Assembly: GCF_036026595.1 (NCBI RefSeq)
Contig: NZ_JARZFX010000007.1
Span: 92,819-156,818 of the forward strand
DNA length: 64,000 nucleotides
From: Virgibacillus_P tibetensis
Lineage (GTDB): Bacteria; Bacillota; Bacilli; Bacillales; Amphibacillaceae
Reading direction: 5' to 3'
Below are positions 52,242 to 61,538 of this stretch, piece by piece. The notes under the pieces were generated by a model. That model searched no databases and was not told the origin of the DNA. It saw only the letters and a list, made by a program, of their open reading frames with translations. A program made the position numbers and the translations under genes. Positions within the stretch are counted from its first letter, which is position 1; each line of letters begins with the position of its first letter.

Positions 52242-52276
52242 ATGCCCCTTGTTAATATGATACAGGGGTATTTTTT
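52242..52276 (+). terminator. Terminator of mazEF
   Basis: Stem ATGCCCCTTGT / ATACAGGGGTAT with six Ts. Confidence 0.85.
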
Positions 52277-52414
52277 GTGTGCGGGAATAAACAATTCACT
52301 TGATGTCGGACCTAAAGATTGTTAAATTTAGAGAGAGTGTATCATAATTGCACAAAAACACGTAGTAAACTACAATAATCATACATTAAAAAGCCATTTG
52401 ATGGGGGTAAAACG

Positions 52415-53284
52415 ATGAATCAGAAGTTCAAAAAAGTAGTCATAGAAAACAGTGATATAATTGTTGAGCAGTGGATGATGGAAATTAATTCGTTGAAAGG
52501 TGGTAACTATACTGCAAATATTTCGACAGATTTATTCGAGAGCACGAACAGAGAGTTTGTTAACGTAATTTTTACGAGCATACAAAATGAAGGTTCCTCG
52601 AAAGCTGTGGAAGACTTTTCGGAAAAAATTATTAATCTTGGCTGGCCGTTAAGCTATATCACCGATGGCTTGCAAGTATTTCGAAGGGTTACAGTAAATT
52701 ACATATTAAGTCAGTCAGAACAAGTAGACTCGGCTTTTATATCAAATGTACTTAAGAGCGTTGACTTGTGGGTGGAGCCCCTTATTCGTCAGTTAGTAAA
52801 TGAATATTCAGGCAGCTGGGAACATATTGTATCACTTCAGCGCCTTGCCTTACAGGAATTGTCTGCTCCTTTAATCCCGGTCATGGACAGTATCACAGTC
52901 ATGCCGTTAATTGGGACAATAGATACCGAGAGAGCAAAGTTAATAATGGAAAACCTTCTAGAGGGAGTTATTAAACACAATTCTGAAGTTGTGTTAATTG
53001 ATATTACCGGTGTACCAGTAGTAGACACCATGGTAGCCAATCACATCATACAGGCTGCTGAAGCTGTTCGTCTAATTGGTTCAACATGTATACTTGTTGG
53101 TATCCGTCCTGAAATAGCTCAGACAATTGTAAATCTCGGTATTGATCTGGCTAAATTCCCGACAAAGAGTTCTTTGAAAAAAGGATTTACTAAAGCTTTG
53201 GAGATTACTAACAGAAAAGTAGTTGACCTTGAAAGAAAAGACGAAAGTATTGAACGAATGATCGAGTCTATACAAGGGGAGTGA
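52415..53284 (+). CDS. rsbRA: Stressosome protein RsbRA
   Basis: A 289-residue stressosome co-antagonist. The N-terminal non-haem globin-like domain (about 1-140) protrudes from the complex and the C-terminal STAS domain (about 150-275) forms the core with RsbS. The two RsbT phosphorylation sites fall on Thr171 (IGTIDTERA) and Thr205 (PVVDTMVANHI), the same numbers as in B. subtilis. First gene of the eight-gene rsb-sigB operon; ATG with GGGGG about 7 bases before. Confidence 0.95.
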   Translation: MNQKFKKVVIENSDIIVEQWMMEINSLKGGNYTANISTDLFESTNREFVNVIFTSIQNEGSSKAVEDFSEKIINLGWPLSYITDGLQVFRRVTVNYILSQSEQVDSAFISNVLKSVDLWVEPLIRQLVNEYSGSWEHIVSLQRLALQELSAPLIPVMDSITVMPLIGTIDTERAKLIMENLLEGVIKHNSEVVLIDITGVPVVDTMVANHIIQAAEAVRLIGSTCILVGIRPEIAQTIVNLGIDLAKFPTKSSLKKGFTKALEITNRKVVDLERKDESIERMIESIQGE

Positions 53285-53289
53285 TCGTA

Positions 53290-53646
53290 ATGCGAATACC
53301 TATACTTAAGTTACACAACTATTTATTAATTTCAATCCAAACTGAGATTGATGATAACACGGCTATACAGTTCCAAGAAGACCTATTAAATAAAATTCAT
53401 AAGAGTGGTTCATCTGGAGTAGTAATAGATCTCACATCGGTGGATATTATAGATTCCTTTATTGCAAAGGTTCTGGGCGACGTGGTAACTATGTCTGATC
53501 TCATGGGGGCGAAAGTAGTATTAACTGGTATTCAACCCGCAGTTGCAATGACATTAATTGATCTGGGTATTCATATGCAGAATGTCCCAACTGCACTTGA
53601 TCTGGAACAAGGTCTTATTAAACTTTACCAGGAATTGGGGGAATAA
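53290..53646 (+). CDS. rsbS: Stressosome antagonist RsbS
   Basis: A 118-residue single STAS-domain protein that holds RsbT in the stressosome. The phosphorylated Ser is Ser56 in VDIIDSFIAKVLGD, equal to Ser59 of B. subtilis (three residues shorter N-terminus). AAGGGGAGTGA places the start at the ATG at 53290; a GTG at 53281 would lie inside the ribosome binding site and overlap rsbRA. Confidence 0.95.
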   Translation: MRIPILKLHNYLLISIQTEIDDNTAIQFQEDLLNKIHKSGSSGVVIDLTSVDIIDSFIAKVLGDVVTMSDLMGAKVVLTGIQPAVAMTLIDLGIHMQNVPTALDLEQGLIKLYQELGE

Positions 53647-53649
53647 TAG

Positions 53650-54051
53650 ATGAAACCCCAAACGTGTGTGAATATTCAAAAGGAGTGGGATATTGTTGGA
53701 GCCAGGCAATTAGGCCGTGACATTGCAAAAACAGTTGGTTTTGGCACAGTTGACCAGGCAAGAATAGCAACCGCAATATCCGAATTAGCTCGTAATATAT
53801 ACTTATATGCTGAAAACGGTCAAATATGCTTTGAATTAATAGATAATGTGGAGCATAAAGGGATGTGCATGGTTGCTATAGACAATGGCCCGGGTATTGA
53901 TGACATTAGTCAAGTGATGCAGGACGGTTATTCAACTTCTGGCGGACTGGGAGCGGGTCTCCCGGGTGTAAAACGCCTTATGGATGAATTTGACTTACAC
54001 ACCGAAGTAGGAAAAGGAACTCGAATAAAAACAGTAAAATGGATAAGGTAA
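53650..54051 (+). CDS. rsbT: Switch kinase RsbT
   Basis: A 133-residue GHKL serine/threonine kinase. The N box is ISELARNIYLYA (about 43-54), G1 is AIDNGPGIDD (about 77-86), G2 is TSGGLGAGLPGVKRLMDEF (about 97-115). It phosphorylates RsbR and RsbS under stress and, once set free, activates the RsbU phosphatase. Three bases after rsbS. Confidence 0.96.
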   Translation: MKPQTCVNIQKEWDIVGARQLGRDIAKTVGFGTVDQARIATAISELARNIYLYAENGQICFELIDNVEHKGMCMVAIDNGPGIDDISQVMQDGYSTSGGLGAGLPGVKRLMDEFDLHTEVGKGTRIKTVKWIR

Positions 54052-54146
54052 GAAGCATATGGGGTGCGGACGTGCAATCGGTTCACACCCAAAGCTGAAT
54101 CACAGGGAAATTTACAACAGGATTTTCTAAATTGGGGGACACGCAA

Positions 54147-55163
54147 ATGGATGAGGTTATGCAGAAATTGGACGCTACTAATTACAAGGATTTACTTAAA
54201 CATTATATTGATACACAAGATGAAAAGGCATTATATGGCGTTGAACAAGTAAGTAAGTCTTTCATAAAAAGCAATATTCTTCCAGAGGAAATAGTTAATT
54301 TACATATTCAAGCATTAGCTGAGTTATATCCGAACCTTTTTGAAGACTTTCAGCATTCGATGAGTTTTCTGTTGGAAGCGATGATTTCGTATGGTCTTGC
54401 TCATCAGGAATTTCAAATGTTAAGAGAGAAACAGTACGAACTTAAATCAGAAATATCTGTTGCTGCCAGTATGCAGGATACACTACTGGGGACCACAAAA
54501 CCGGCTATTGAAGGTTTGGACATAGGTGTAATCAGCGTACCCGCACATCAAATGAACGGAGACTATCACCACTTTGTAAAAGGGAAAGATGGCTCTTTAG
54601 GTATAGCTGTAGCAGACGTTATCGGAAAAGGCATACCTGCTGCGCTATGTATGTCCATGATCAAATATTCCATGGACAGTTATCCGGAAGAATCAATGAC
54701 TCCAAAGGCAATACTGAAGAATTTAAATAGGGTTGTCGAACGTAATGTTGATCCAAGTATGTTTATTACTATGTTCTACGCACAATATATCCCCTCTCAA
54801 AGCAAACTACACTATTCTTCAGCAGGGCATGAACCAGGCTATTACTACAATGCTGAAAAAGACAGTTTTACAGAAATTGAAACGCAAGGGCTAGTGTTAG
54901 GTGTCTCCCCTGATACGGATTATAAGCAATACGAATTGCAAATTAATAAAGGGGACATGGTAATCATGTTGACCGATGGCGTAACAGAATGCAGAGACGG
55001 CGACCGTTTTATAGAAAGTGAAGAAGTTTTGGATGTAATTAAGCAGTACGCTAATCTTCCAGCACAGGAAATGGTGAATAATGTATATAAACATTTTGAA
55101 AGGCTGCAGAACTTTGAACTCAGAGATGATTTCACATTACTTATTTTACGGAAAGAAGTTTAA
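54147..55163 (+). CDS. rsbU: Environmental-stress phosphatase RsbU
   Basis: A 338-residue PP2C-type phosphatase that dephosphorylates RsbV. N-terminal RsbT-binding helical domain (about 1-95), linker, then the PPM/SpoIIE domain with the metal Asp in QMNGDYHHFV (about 132-141), VADVIGKGIPAALCMSMIKY and LTDGVTECRDGDRF. GGGGG places the start at the ATG at 54147; the frame stays open to a TTG at 54132. The last codon and stop (GTT TAA) form the -35 of the internal sigma-B promoter. Confidence 0.95.
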   Translation: MDEVMQKLDATNYKDLLKHYIDTQDEKALYGVEQVSKSFIKSNILPEEIVNLHIQALAELYPNLFEDFQHSMSFLLEAMISYGLAHQEFQMLREKQYELKSEISVAASMQDTLLGTTKPAIEGLDIGVISVPAHQMNGDYHHFVKGKDGSLGIAVADVIGKGIPAALCMSMIKYSMDSYPEESMTPKAILKNLNRVVERNVDPSMFITMFYAQYIPSQSKLHYSSAGHEPGYYYNAEKDSFTEIETQGLVLGVSPDTDYKQYELQINKGDMVIMLTDGVTECRDGDRFIESEEVLDVIKQYANLPAQEMVNNVYKHFERLQNFELRDDFTLLILRKEV

Positions 55164-55183
55164 AAATTTATTTAGCTGGGTAA
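55158..55183 (+). promoter_or_regulatory. Sigma-B promoter before rsbV
   Basis: GTTTAA (55158-55163), 14-base spacer, GGGTAA (55178-55183), matching the sigma-B consensus GTTTAA-N12-15-GGGTAT. It overlaps the end of rsbU and would give autocatalytic expression of rsbV-rsbW-sigB-rsbX, as in B. subtilis. Confidence 0.85.
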
Positions 55184-55278
55184 GTAACTAAAGTAAGCAT
55201 TGCAATCATATTAACTTTACATGTCATGGTATCATCGTGGATGCCTACTTATAATAAAGTCTTTTTAGGGGGAAAATC

Positions 55279-55611
55279 ATGAATTTAGTTGTTGATGTTA
55301 TAGACGCAAATGAGAAATCAATTGTTAATCTTTCAGGCGAAATTGATGCATATACGGCTCCACAGTTAAAAGAGGCGCTATTACCTTTAGTTAAACAGGC
55401 CGGCCACTTAGTTGAGGTTAATCTGGAAGATGTTAATTATATGGATAGTACTGGACTGGGTGTTTTTATCAGCGCATTGAAGTCCACAAAGGAAAACAAA
55501 AGCCGGATGGTATTAGTTAATCTGCAAGATAAAGTATTGCGGTTATTTAAAATTACCGGTTTGGATGAAGTTATAGAAATCAACTCTACAATTCGAGGTG
55601 GAAATGAGTAA
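55279..55611 (+). CDS. rsbV: Anti-anti-sigma factor RsbV
   Basis: A 110-residue STAS protein. Phosphorylation by RsbW is expected on Ser57 in NYMDSTGLGVFISAL; the unphosphorylated form binds RsbW and frees sigma-B. First gene behind the sigma-B promoter; GGGGG before the ATG. The stop overlaps the rsbW start (TAATG). Confidence 0.95.
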   Translation: MNLVVDVIDANEKSIVNLSGEIDAYTAPQLKEALLPLVKQAGHLVEVNLEDVNYMDSTGLGVFISALKSTKENKSRMVLVNLQDKVLRLFKITGLDEVIEINSTIRGGNE

Positions 55612-56087
55612 TGGAGACATTTGATTTTATAGAGATGAAGGTTCCTGCAAAAGCAGAGTATGTTGGTGTTATTCGCTTAAGTATTTCTGGAATAGCAAAT
55701 AGAATGGGTTTTACCTATGAAGATATTGAGGATTTAAAGGTTGCAATTTCTGAAGCTATAACAAATGCTGTGACACATGCCTATCATGAAACAGATGAAG
55801 GAGAAGTTACCGTTGGTTTTGGAGTTTATGAAAACCGCTTGGAAGTTATGGTGGCCGATCATGGTGGAAGCTTTAACCTAAATGAAATTAAAGATGGTAT
55901 TGGACCATATAAGAGTACGGAGTCTGTTGAAAATCTTCGAGAGGGTGGCTTTGGTCTGTTTCTAATCAATGCACTTATGGATAAGGTTGAAATTAAGAAT
56001 AACTATGGAGTTATCGTACTAATGACTAAGTATCTTAACGAAATTGAGGTGGGCTTGGATGACGACCAAATCTCAACCACACAATAG
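55611..56087 (+). CDS. rsbW: Anti-sigma-B factor and serine kinase RsbW
   Basis: A 158-residue GHKL kinase that binds sigma-B and phosphorylates RsbV. N box AISEAITNAVTHAYH (about 44-58), G1 VADHGGSFN (about 82-90), G2 REGGFGLFLINALMD (about 106-120). Its 3' end overlaps the 5' end of sigB by 29 bases, as in B. subtilis, coupling their synthesis. Confidence 0.95.
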   Translation: METFDFIEMKVPAKAEYVGVIRLSISGIANRMGFTYEDIEDLKVAISEAITNAVTHAYHETDEGEVTVGFGVYENRLEVMVADHGGSFNLNEIKDGIGPYKSTESVENLREGGFGLFLINALMDKVEIKNNYGVIVLMTKYLNEIEVGLDDDQISTTQ

Positions 56088-56850
56088 GGGGGGAGATGAG
56101 GTTTACCAATGGATTGAATATCTGCAAAAAGAGCCAACTGATGAGGTAGTGCAGGAGAAAATTGTACTTACCTATAAGGATCTTGTTGAATCAATTGCCA
56201 GAAAGTATTCGAAAAATAGTGCGATTCACGAAGACCTTGTACAGGTAGGTATGATTGGACTATTAGCTGCGGTTAGAAGGTATGATGCAACATTTGGTAA
56301 ATCATTTGAATCTTTTGCTATCCCAACAATTATTGGTGAAATAAAGCGATTTATACGTGATAAGACCTGGAGTGTCCATGTACCACGAAGAATCAAGGAA
56401 CTGGGGCCTAAGATTAAGAAGGCAGTAGATGAACTGACGACAATGAATCAGACGTCCCCGACTGTAAGAGAGATAGCTGAATACCTGGAAGTTTCCGAGG
56501 AAGATGTACTGGAAACAATGGAAATGGGTAAAAGCTACAAAGCCCTTTCGGTTGACAGAAAAATTGAAGCCGATTCGGATGGCAGCACAGTTGCTATTTT
56601 GGATTTGGTTGGAGATGAGGAAGATGGTTACAACAACATTGATCAAAAAATGATGTTGGAGAAAATACTTCCTATTTTGTCAGAAAGAGAGCAGCAAATA
56701 CTTCAGTGTACTTATTTTGATAACATGAGCCAAAAAGAAACTGGAGAATTACTGGGTATTTCACAAATGCATGTATCAAGGCTGCAAAGGCGTTCACTAC
56801 GCAAGCTCAGAGAGGCTATTCAGTCTGAAAACACGGAGGTTTTCGATTGA
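56059..56850 (+). CDS. sigB: General stress sigma factor SigB
   Basis: A 263-residue group 3 sigma factor (B. subtilis SigB 262-264). Region 2: EDLVQVGMIGLLAAVRRYDATFGKSFESFAIPTIIGEIKRFIRDK; region 3: SPTVREIAEYLEVSEEDV; region 4: LSEREQQILQCTYFDNMSQKETGELLGISQMHVSRLQRRSLRKLR. GAGGTGG places the start at the ATG at 56059 inside rsbW; the frame is open to a TTG at 56044. Controls the general stress regulon. Confidence 0.96.
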   Translation: MTTKSQPHNRGGDEVYQWIEYLQKEPTDEVVQEKIVLTYKDLVESIARKYSKNSAIHEDLVQVGMIGLLAAVRRYDATFGKSFESFAIPTIIGEIKRFIRDKTWSVHVPRRIKELGPKIKKAVDELTTMNQTSPTVREIAEYLEVSEEDVLETMEMGKSYKALSVDRKIEADSDGSTVAILDLVGDEEDGYNNIDQKMMLEKILPILSEREQQILQCTYFDNMSQKETGELLGISQMHVSRLQRRSLRKLREAIQSENTEVFD

Positions 56851-57443
56851 CTATGGTGAAGAAGGTAAAGGTTTCTGTTTTCCAAAAGCCCAAAAAGGGA
56901 AATTATTATTGTGGAGACAGTTATTATTTTACCGAGTCGGATAGTGGATTTCTATGTGCGATAGCAGATGGGCTAGGCAGTGGTGAATATGCAAAAGAAT
57001 CTTCTCAGATTGTTATAGATATTATAAAAAATAATGTTAACTCAACAGTGGAACAGCTTATAAAAATGTGTAACGAGCAATTATTCAAGAAACGCGGAGT
57101 TGTTCTTGGTATATTGAAATTGAATTTTCATTCTCAAATGTATTCCTATTCTTCAATTGGAAATATTGGGGTATTAACAGTGGTCAAGGGTCAGAAGAAA
57201 AAGCGGAGCATCCCTAATGGTGGCTACCTGGCGGGTTATCCAAAGAAGTTCAAGGTCGTACACGATAAGCTTGAACCAGAAACAAATTTTATTATGTTTT
57301 CCGATGGGGTGTCTGATAAAGACCTCTCCCAGCGTTATTTTCTTAATAAAGATGTTGACTCAGTTATCAAAGCGTTCGAATACATGAGTGAGCAGGTACG
57401 AGATGACGATACAACCTTAATAGCACTGCGATACGACAAGTAA
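56847..57443 (+). CDS. rsbX: Negative-feedback phosphatase RsbX
   Basis: A 198-residue PP2C-type phosphatase that removes phosphate from RsbS and RsbR to reset the stressosome. AIADGLGSGEYAKESSQIV and FIMFSDGVSDKDL are the metal-site motifs. The TTG start overlaps the sigB stop, with GGAGGT 6 bases ahead. Last gene of the operon. Confidence 0.94.
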   Translation: MTMVKKVKVSVFQKPKKGNYYCGDSYYFTESDSGFLCAIADGLGSGEYAKESSQIVIDIIKNNVNSTVEQLIKMCNEQLFKKRGVVLGILKLNFHSQMYSYSSIGNIGVLTVVKGQKKKRSIPNGGYLAGYPKKFKVVHDKLEPETNFIMFSDGVSDKDLSQRYFLNKDVDSVIKAFEYMSEQVRDDDTTLIALRYDK

Positions 57444-57450
57444 ATCGAGG

Positions 57451-57486
57451 ATGCGAAAGGCTGGCACAGCGTGTCAGCCTTTCGCA
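57451..57486 (+). terminator. Hairpin at the end of the rsb-sigB operon
   Basis: 13-bp perfect stem ATGCGAAAGGCTG / CAGCCTTTCGCAT with an inner CAC/GTG; no strong T tract. Confidence 0.75.
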
Positions 57487-57569
57487 TGGTTGCTGATTTT
57501 AGCCTTGGGAACTATGCAGGGATTATGATTCTTTGGTAAAATAGAGGCTGAAGTAAAGGAGGAACATAT

Positions 57570-59741
57570 GTGGCAAATGAATTAAACCAAGAACTTAGCC
57601 AATGGGTTGCTAAAGAAACTCAGGTTAATACAACTATCATAGAAAAAGTAATCGCATTATTAGAAGAGGGCAACACAGTACCTTTTATAGCCAGGTATAG
57701 AAAAGAAATGACAGGTGGCCTGGATGAAGTACAAATTAAGTCCGTGCAGGATAAATGGAACTATGCATTGAATTTGTCAGACAGAAAGCAGGAAGTCCTT
57801 CGAATCATTGATGAGCAAGGGAAGTTAACGGAAGAACTTAAACGTGAAGTTACCCAAGCTACCCAACTGCAACGTGTAGAAGACTTATATCGACCATATA
57901 AACAAAAACGCCGGACGAAAGCTACTATCGCAAAAGAAAAAGGGTTGGAACCACTAGCTGAACGAATCTGGCAGCAGGATCTGAGCACTATTAATCAGGA
58001 AGCTGAATTGTACTTTTCGGAAGAACATGAGTTACTTACCATTGAAGATGTATTAGCGGGAGTTAATGATATTCTTGCAGAGTGGATATCAGATCACCCG
58101 GAATACCGTGAGTACATACGGGAAGAAACCTTCAAACGTGGAACAGTATATGCAGAAGTGAAGAAAGCAGAGAAAGATGAGAAACATGTGTTTGAAATGT
58201 ACTACGAATATAAAGAAGCTATTCGTTCTATGGTATCTCATCGTATCCTAGCATTAAATCGCGGTGAAAAAGAAGAAGTACTTAAAGTGATGATCGAACC
58301 ACCAACTGAAAGGATTCTTGAGTATTTACAAAAAAAGATAATCAAACGAAACACAAATCAGCAAGGTACAGAAATTTTACAAGAAGCAATTGCAGATAGT
58401 TATAAACGACTAATAGCTCCATCAGTTGAGCGGGAAATCCGAAACAGCCTGACAGAAAAAGCGGAAGAACAAGCAATAGATATATTTTCCAAGAACCTTA
58501 AGAGCTTGCTGCTTCAACCGCCGTTAAAAGGAAAAACTATTCTGGGAGTTGATCCAGCATTCAGAACTGGTTGTAAACTTGCGGTAATTGATGAGACAGG
58601 TAAGGTGCATGCTGTTAGTGTTATGTACCCAACAGCGCCAAAGCATGATACAGCCGGATCAGAGAAAATTGTAATGAACTTTATTAAAAAATACTCTATT
58701 GAACTTATTGCAATAGGAAACGGTACGGCATCGCGTGAGACAGAACAATTCATTTCGGATGTGATTACAAATAACAGCTTGAGTCTGCCTTATATTATAG
58801 TCAATGAGGCTGGTGCCAGTGTTTACTCTGCTTCAAAATTAGCACGTGAGGAGTTTCCTGACCTGCAAGTTGAAGAAAGAAGTGCTGCATCTATTGCGCG
58901 CCGGGTTCAAGATCCACTTGCAGAACTGGTGAAAATTGATCCGAAATCAATAGGCGTTGGTCAGTATCAACATGATGTAACTCAGAAATCACTTAATGAA
59001 TCACTTACGTTTGTTGTAGAAACTGCAGTTAACCAGGTTGGAGTAAATGTAAATACAGCGTCATCTTCCTTGTTGCAATATGTAGCTGGATTGAGTAAAA
59101 CTGTAGCTAACAATATTATTAAACAACGTGAAGAAGAAGGTAAATTCACAAATCGCAAGCAATTAAAGAAAATTCCAAGGCTTGGAGCAAAGACGTACGA
59201 ACAGGGAATTGGATTCTTGCGAATAATAGATGGAGATCATCCACTGGATAGAACACCAATACACCCTGAAAGTTATGCTCATACAGAAAAGCTTCTTAAA
59301 ATGCTCGATTGTGAGCTCGAAGATATTGGATCAGATAAGCTTGCAGAGAAGCTCAGTACCATTGATAAGAAAGAAATTGCTGATAAATTGGACATTGGAC
59401 AGCCCACTTTAATCGATATTATAAATGCACTAAGTCGTCCCGGCCGTGATCCGCGAGAGGATTTCCCGCAGCCGCTGTTAAAACAGAATGTGCTGACACT
59501 AGAGGACCTGAAGCCAGGTATGGAAATGCAGGGAACGGTGCGTAATGTGGTTGATTTTGGCGTATTTGTTGATATTGGTGTAAAACAAGACGGGCTCGTA
59601 CACATTTCTAAAATGGCGAATAAATTCGTGAAGCACCCAATGGATATTGCATCAGTAGGAGATGTAGTGACAGTTTGGGTCGAACAAATTGATGCAGTTA
59701 AGGGAAGGGTAGCCTTGTCCATGGTAGAAAATAAGGGATAA
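57570..59741 (+). CDS. tex: Tex-family RNA-binding protein (YdcI)
   Basis: A 723-residue Tex/YdcI protein, a transcription-associated RNA-binding factor. Helical Tex N-terminus (about 1-200), YqgF/RNase-H-like domain with ILGVDPAFRTGCKLAVID (about 326-343), two helix-hairpin-helix units (LLQYVAGLSKTVANNII; FTNRKQLKKIPRLGAKTYEQ) and an S1 RNA-binding domain at the C-terminus (about 645-720, VRNVVDFGVFVDIGVKQDGLVHISK). GTG start with AAAGGAGG. Same place as ydcI in B. subtilis, after rsbX. Confidence 0.95.
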   Translation: MANELNQELSQWVAKETQVNTTIIEKVIALLEEGNTVPFIARYRKEMTGGLDEVQIKSVQDKWNYALNLSDRKQEVLRIIDEQGKLTEELKREVTQATQLQRVEDLYRPYKQKRRTKATIAKEKGLEPLAERIWQQDLSTINQEAELYFSEEHELLTIEDVLAGVNDILAEWISDHPEYREYIREETFKRGTVYAEVKKAEKDEKHVFEMYYEYKEAIRSMVSHRILALNRGEKEEVLKVMIEPPTERILEYLQKKIIKRNTNQQGTEILQEAIADSYKRLIAPSVEREIRNSLTEKAEEQAIDIFSKNLKSLLLQPPLKGKTILGVDPAFRTGCKLAVIDETGKVHAVSVMYPTAPKHDTAGSEKIVMNFIKKYSIELIAIGNGTASRETEQFISDVITNNSLSLPYIIVNEAGASVYSASKLAREEFPDLQVEERSAASIARRVQDPLAELVKIDPKSIGVGQYQHDVTQKSLNESLTFVVETAVNQVGVNVNTASSSLLQYVAGLSKTVANNIIKQREEEGKFTNRKQLKKIPRLGAKTYEQGIGFLRIIDGDHPLDRTPIHPESYAHTEKLLKMLDCELEDIGSDKLAEKLSTIDKKEIADKLDIGQPTLIDIINALSRPGRDPREDFPQPLLKQNVLTLEDLKPGMEMQGTVRNVVDFGVFVDIGVKQDGLVHISKMANKFVKHPMDIASVGDVVTVWVEQIDAVKGRVALSMVENKG

Positions 59742-59750
59742 TTCCAGTTT

Positions 59751-59786
59751 TTCTTCAGTCTGGAAATTTTCTTCAGTCTGGAAATC
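59751..59786. repeat. Two tandem 18-bp repeats
   Basis: TTCTTCAGTCTGGAAATT followed directly by a copy differing only in the last base, between the tex stop and the shared terminator. Confidence 0.85.
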
Positions 59787-59797
59787 CTATTAAAAAT

Positions 59798-59837
59798 AAT
59801 AAGGGAATAGTGCATCATGCACTATTCCCTTATTTTA
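59798..59837. terminator. Bidirectional terminator between tex and katA
   Basis: 17-bp perfect stem (59798-59814 with 59818-59834), 3-nt loop, A-rich on the left and T-rich on the right. Confidence 0.92.
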
Positions 59838-59843
59838 TGTTCT

Positions 59844-61307
59844 TTACTTAACGCTTTGAGGAACAGCTAATCCCAATCCTTGGGCGATTCGTTCGCCCCA
59901 CTCTGGGTCTGCTTTATAGAAATGTTCAATTTGACGAAGCTTGATTTCATCTCTTTCAACGGGCTCCATATGTCCCACAAAAGCATTTATTAAACGATCT
60001 TTCTCATCAGCACTCATTAATCGATAAAGGTCCCCGGCTTGCGTGTAATGATCTTCGCTATCGTAAGCTACACTGTCAGCCTCACCATATACTTCAAACG
60101 GGCTTATTTTTTGTGTTAAGTCTTCTGCTGGGCCATTGACACTATTTGGTTCATAAACTGGTGAGCTTCCACCATTGCTGTCCACTCGCATAGCCCCATC
60201 ACGCTGATAGTTATTTACTTCATTAATAGGACGGTTAACTGGAATTTGATGATGGTTAGCGCCTAAGCGGTAACGGTGCGCATCAGAATAAGCAAACAGA
60301 CGACCCTGAAGCATTTTATCTGGAGAAGCTTCAATCCCAGGTACAAATTGTCCAGGTGAGAAAGCAGCCTGCTCCACTTCAGCAAAGTAATTCTCAGGGT
60401 TGCGGTTCAATACCATGCGGCCAACCTCTATACGAGGATAATCTTTCTTGGACCAAACCTTTGTAACATCAAACGGGTCAAACCTATATGTTTTAGCGTC
60501 TTCAAACGGCATAATTTGTACATATAATTTCCATGCAGGGAAATCCTTCTTATCAATTGCATTGAAAAGGTCTTCTGTATGATAGTCTGGGTTTTCCCCA
60601 GCTAGTTTTTCGGCCAGATCAGCATCTAATGCTTTCATACCCTGCTCACTGATAAAGTGATATTTTACCCAGAATGATTCGCCTTTATCGTTAACCCATT
60701 TAAAAGTATGGCTGCCATACCCATTCATATGACGGAATGTTGCAGGAATACCACGGTCTCCATGTAAGTACGTAATCTGGTGAAGAGATTCGGGTGACAA
60801 TGACCAGAAATCCCATACCATGTTAGGGTCTTTTAAATGTGTTTGTGGATCACGTTTCTGAGTATGAATAAAGTCAGGAAACTTAATTGCATCACGAACA
60901 AAGAAAATGGGTGTGTTGTTTCCTACTAAATCATAGTTACCTTCCTCGGTATAAAACTTAATCGAAAATCCACGGGGGTCACGTACGGTATCTGCAGATC
61001 CTGATTCTCCTGCTACCGTGGAAAAACGGATAAACATATCTGTGCGTTTCCCGGCTTCACTAAGGAAGTCAGCTTTTGTATAGTTTGAAATCTCGTCATT
61101 AGTTACTTCGAAATATCCATGAGCTCCTGCGCCTTTAGCGTGAACCACACGTTCTGGAATTCTTTCTCTATTAAAGTGTGCCAGCTTTTCTAGCAGGTGG
61201 AAATCTTGAATTAGTGTAGGGCCACGGTGACCAGCAGTTATGGAATTTTGATTATCTCCAACGGGAGCTCCAGCTGCAGTAGTGATAGTGTTTTTGTTGT
61301 TAGTCAA
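59844..61307 (-). CDS. katA: Monofunctional haem catalase
   Basis: A 487-residue clade-3-type catalase removing hydrogen peroxide. Catalytic His in ERVVHAKGAGAHGYF (about residue 55), distal Asn in RDAIKFPDFIHTQKRDP, haem-ligand Tyr in LQGRLFAYSDAHRYRLGANHHQIPVN (about 335-360). Size matches B. subtilis KatA (483), the PerR-controlled vegetative catalase. TTG start with GAGAGGGG about 7 bases ahead. A PerR box lies upstream of its promoter. It is inserted here between tex and the sprT gene. Confidence 0.95.
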   Translation of the reverse strand: MTNNKNTITTAAGAPVGDNQNSITAGHRGPTLIQDFHLLEKLAHFNRERIPERVVHAKGAGAHGYFEVTNDEISNYTKADFLSEAGKRTDMFIRFSTVAGESGSADTVRDPRGFSIKFYTEEGNYDLVGNNTPIFFVRDAIKFPDFIHTQKRDPQTHLKDPNMVWDFWSLSPESLHQITYLHGDRGIPATFRHMNGYGSHTFKWVNDKGESFWVKYHFISEQGMKALDADLAEKLAGENPDYHTEDLFNAIDKKDFPAWKLYVQIMPFEDAKTYRFDPFDVTKVWSKKDYPRIEVGRMVLNRNPENYFAEVEQAAFSPGQFVPGIEASPDKMLQGRLFAYSDAHRYRLGANHHQIPVNRPINEVNNYQRDGAMRVDSNGGSSPVYEPNSVNGPAEDLTQKISPFEVYGEADSVAYDSEDHYTQAGDLYRLMSADEKDRLINAFVGHMEPVERDEIKLRQIEHFYKADPEWGERIAQGLGLAVPQSVK

Positions 61308-61348
61308 TATAAATCCCCTCTCATCTTTACTATTTATTGCCTACTCTA

Positions 61349-61376
61349 ATTATAATACAATGAATTTAAAAATCAA
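61349..61376 (-). promoter_or_regulatory. Sigma-A promoter of katA
   Basis: Minus strand TTGATT (61376-61371), 16-base spacer, TATAAT (61354-61349), about 40 bases before the start codon. Confidence 0.65.
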
Positions 61377-61383
61377 TATTTAA

Positions 61384-61398
61384 TTACAATTATTATAA
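61384..61398. promoter_or_regulatory. PerR box of katA
   Basis: TTACAATTATTATAA, one mismatch from the PerR consensus TTATAATNATTATAA, directly upstream of the -35. Peroxide-controlled expression is expected. Confidence 0.72.
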
Positions 61399-61538
61399 AT
61401 AGGTAATTTTCTGATAGTTTAAAGACAACAAAAAAGATGAATAGAAGATCACTATCAATAGCGCTATATTAAAAATCAGCCAATAAATATGGTAGACTGA
61501 GTATTAGTAGAATTATATTTAAAGGAAGTAATTCGCAA

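Noticed and set aside
59279..59818. 179-codon minus-strand ORF
   Set aside because: Lies antisense to tex, whose family domains continue through it; Ser-rich composition is typical of shadow frames.
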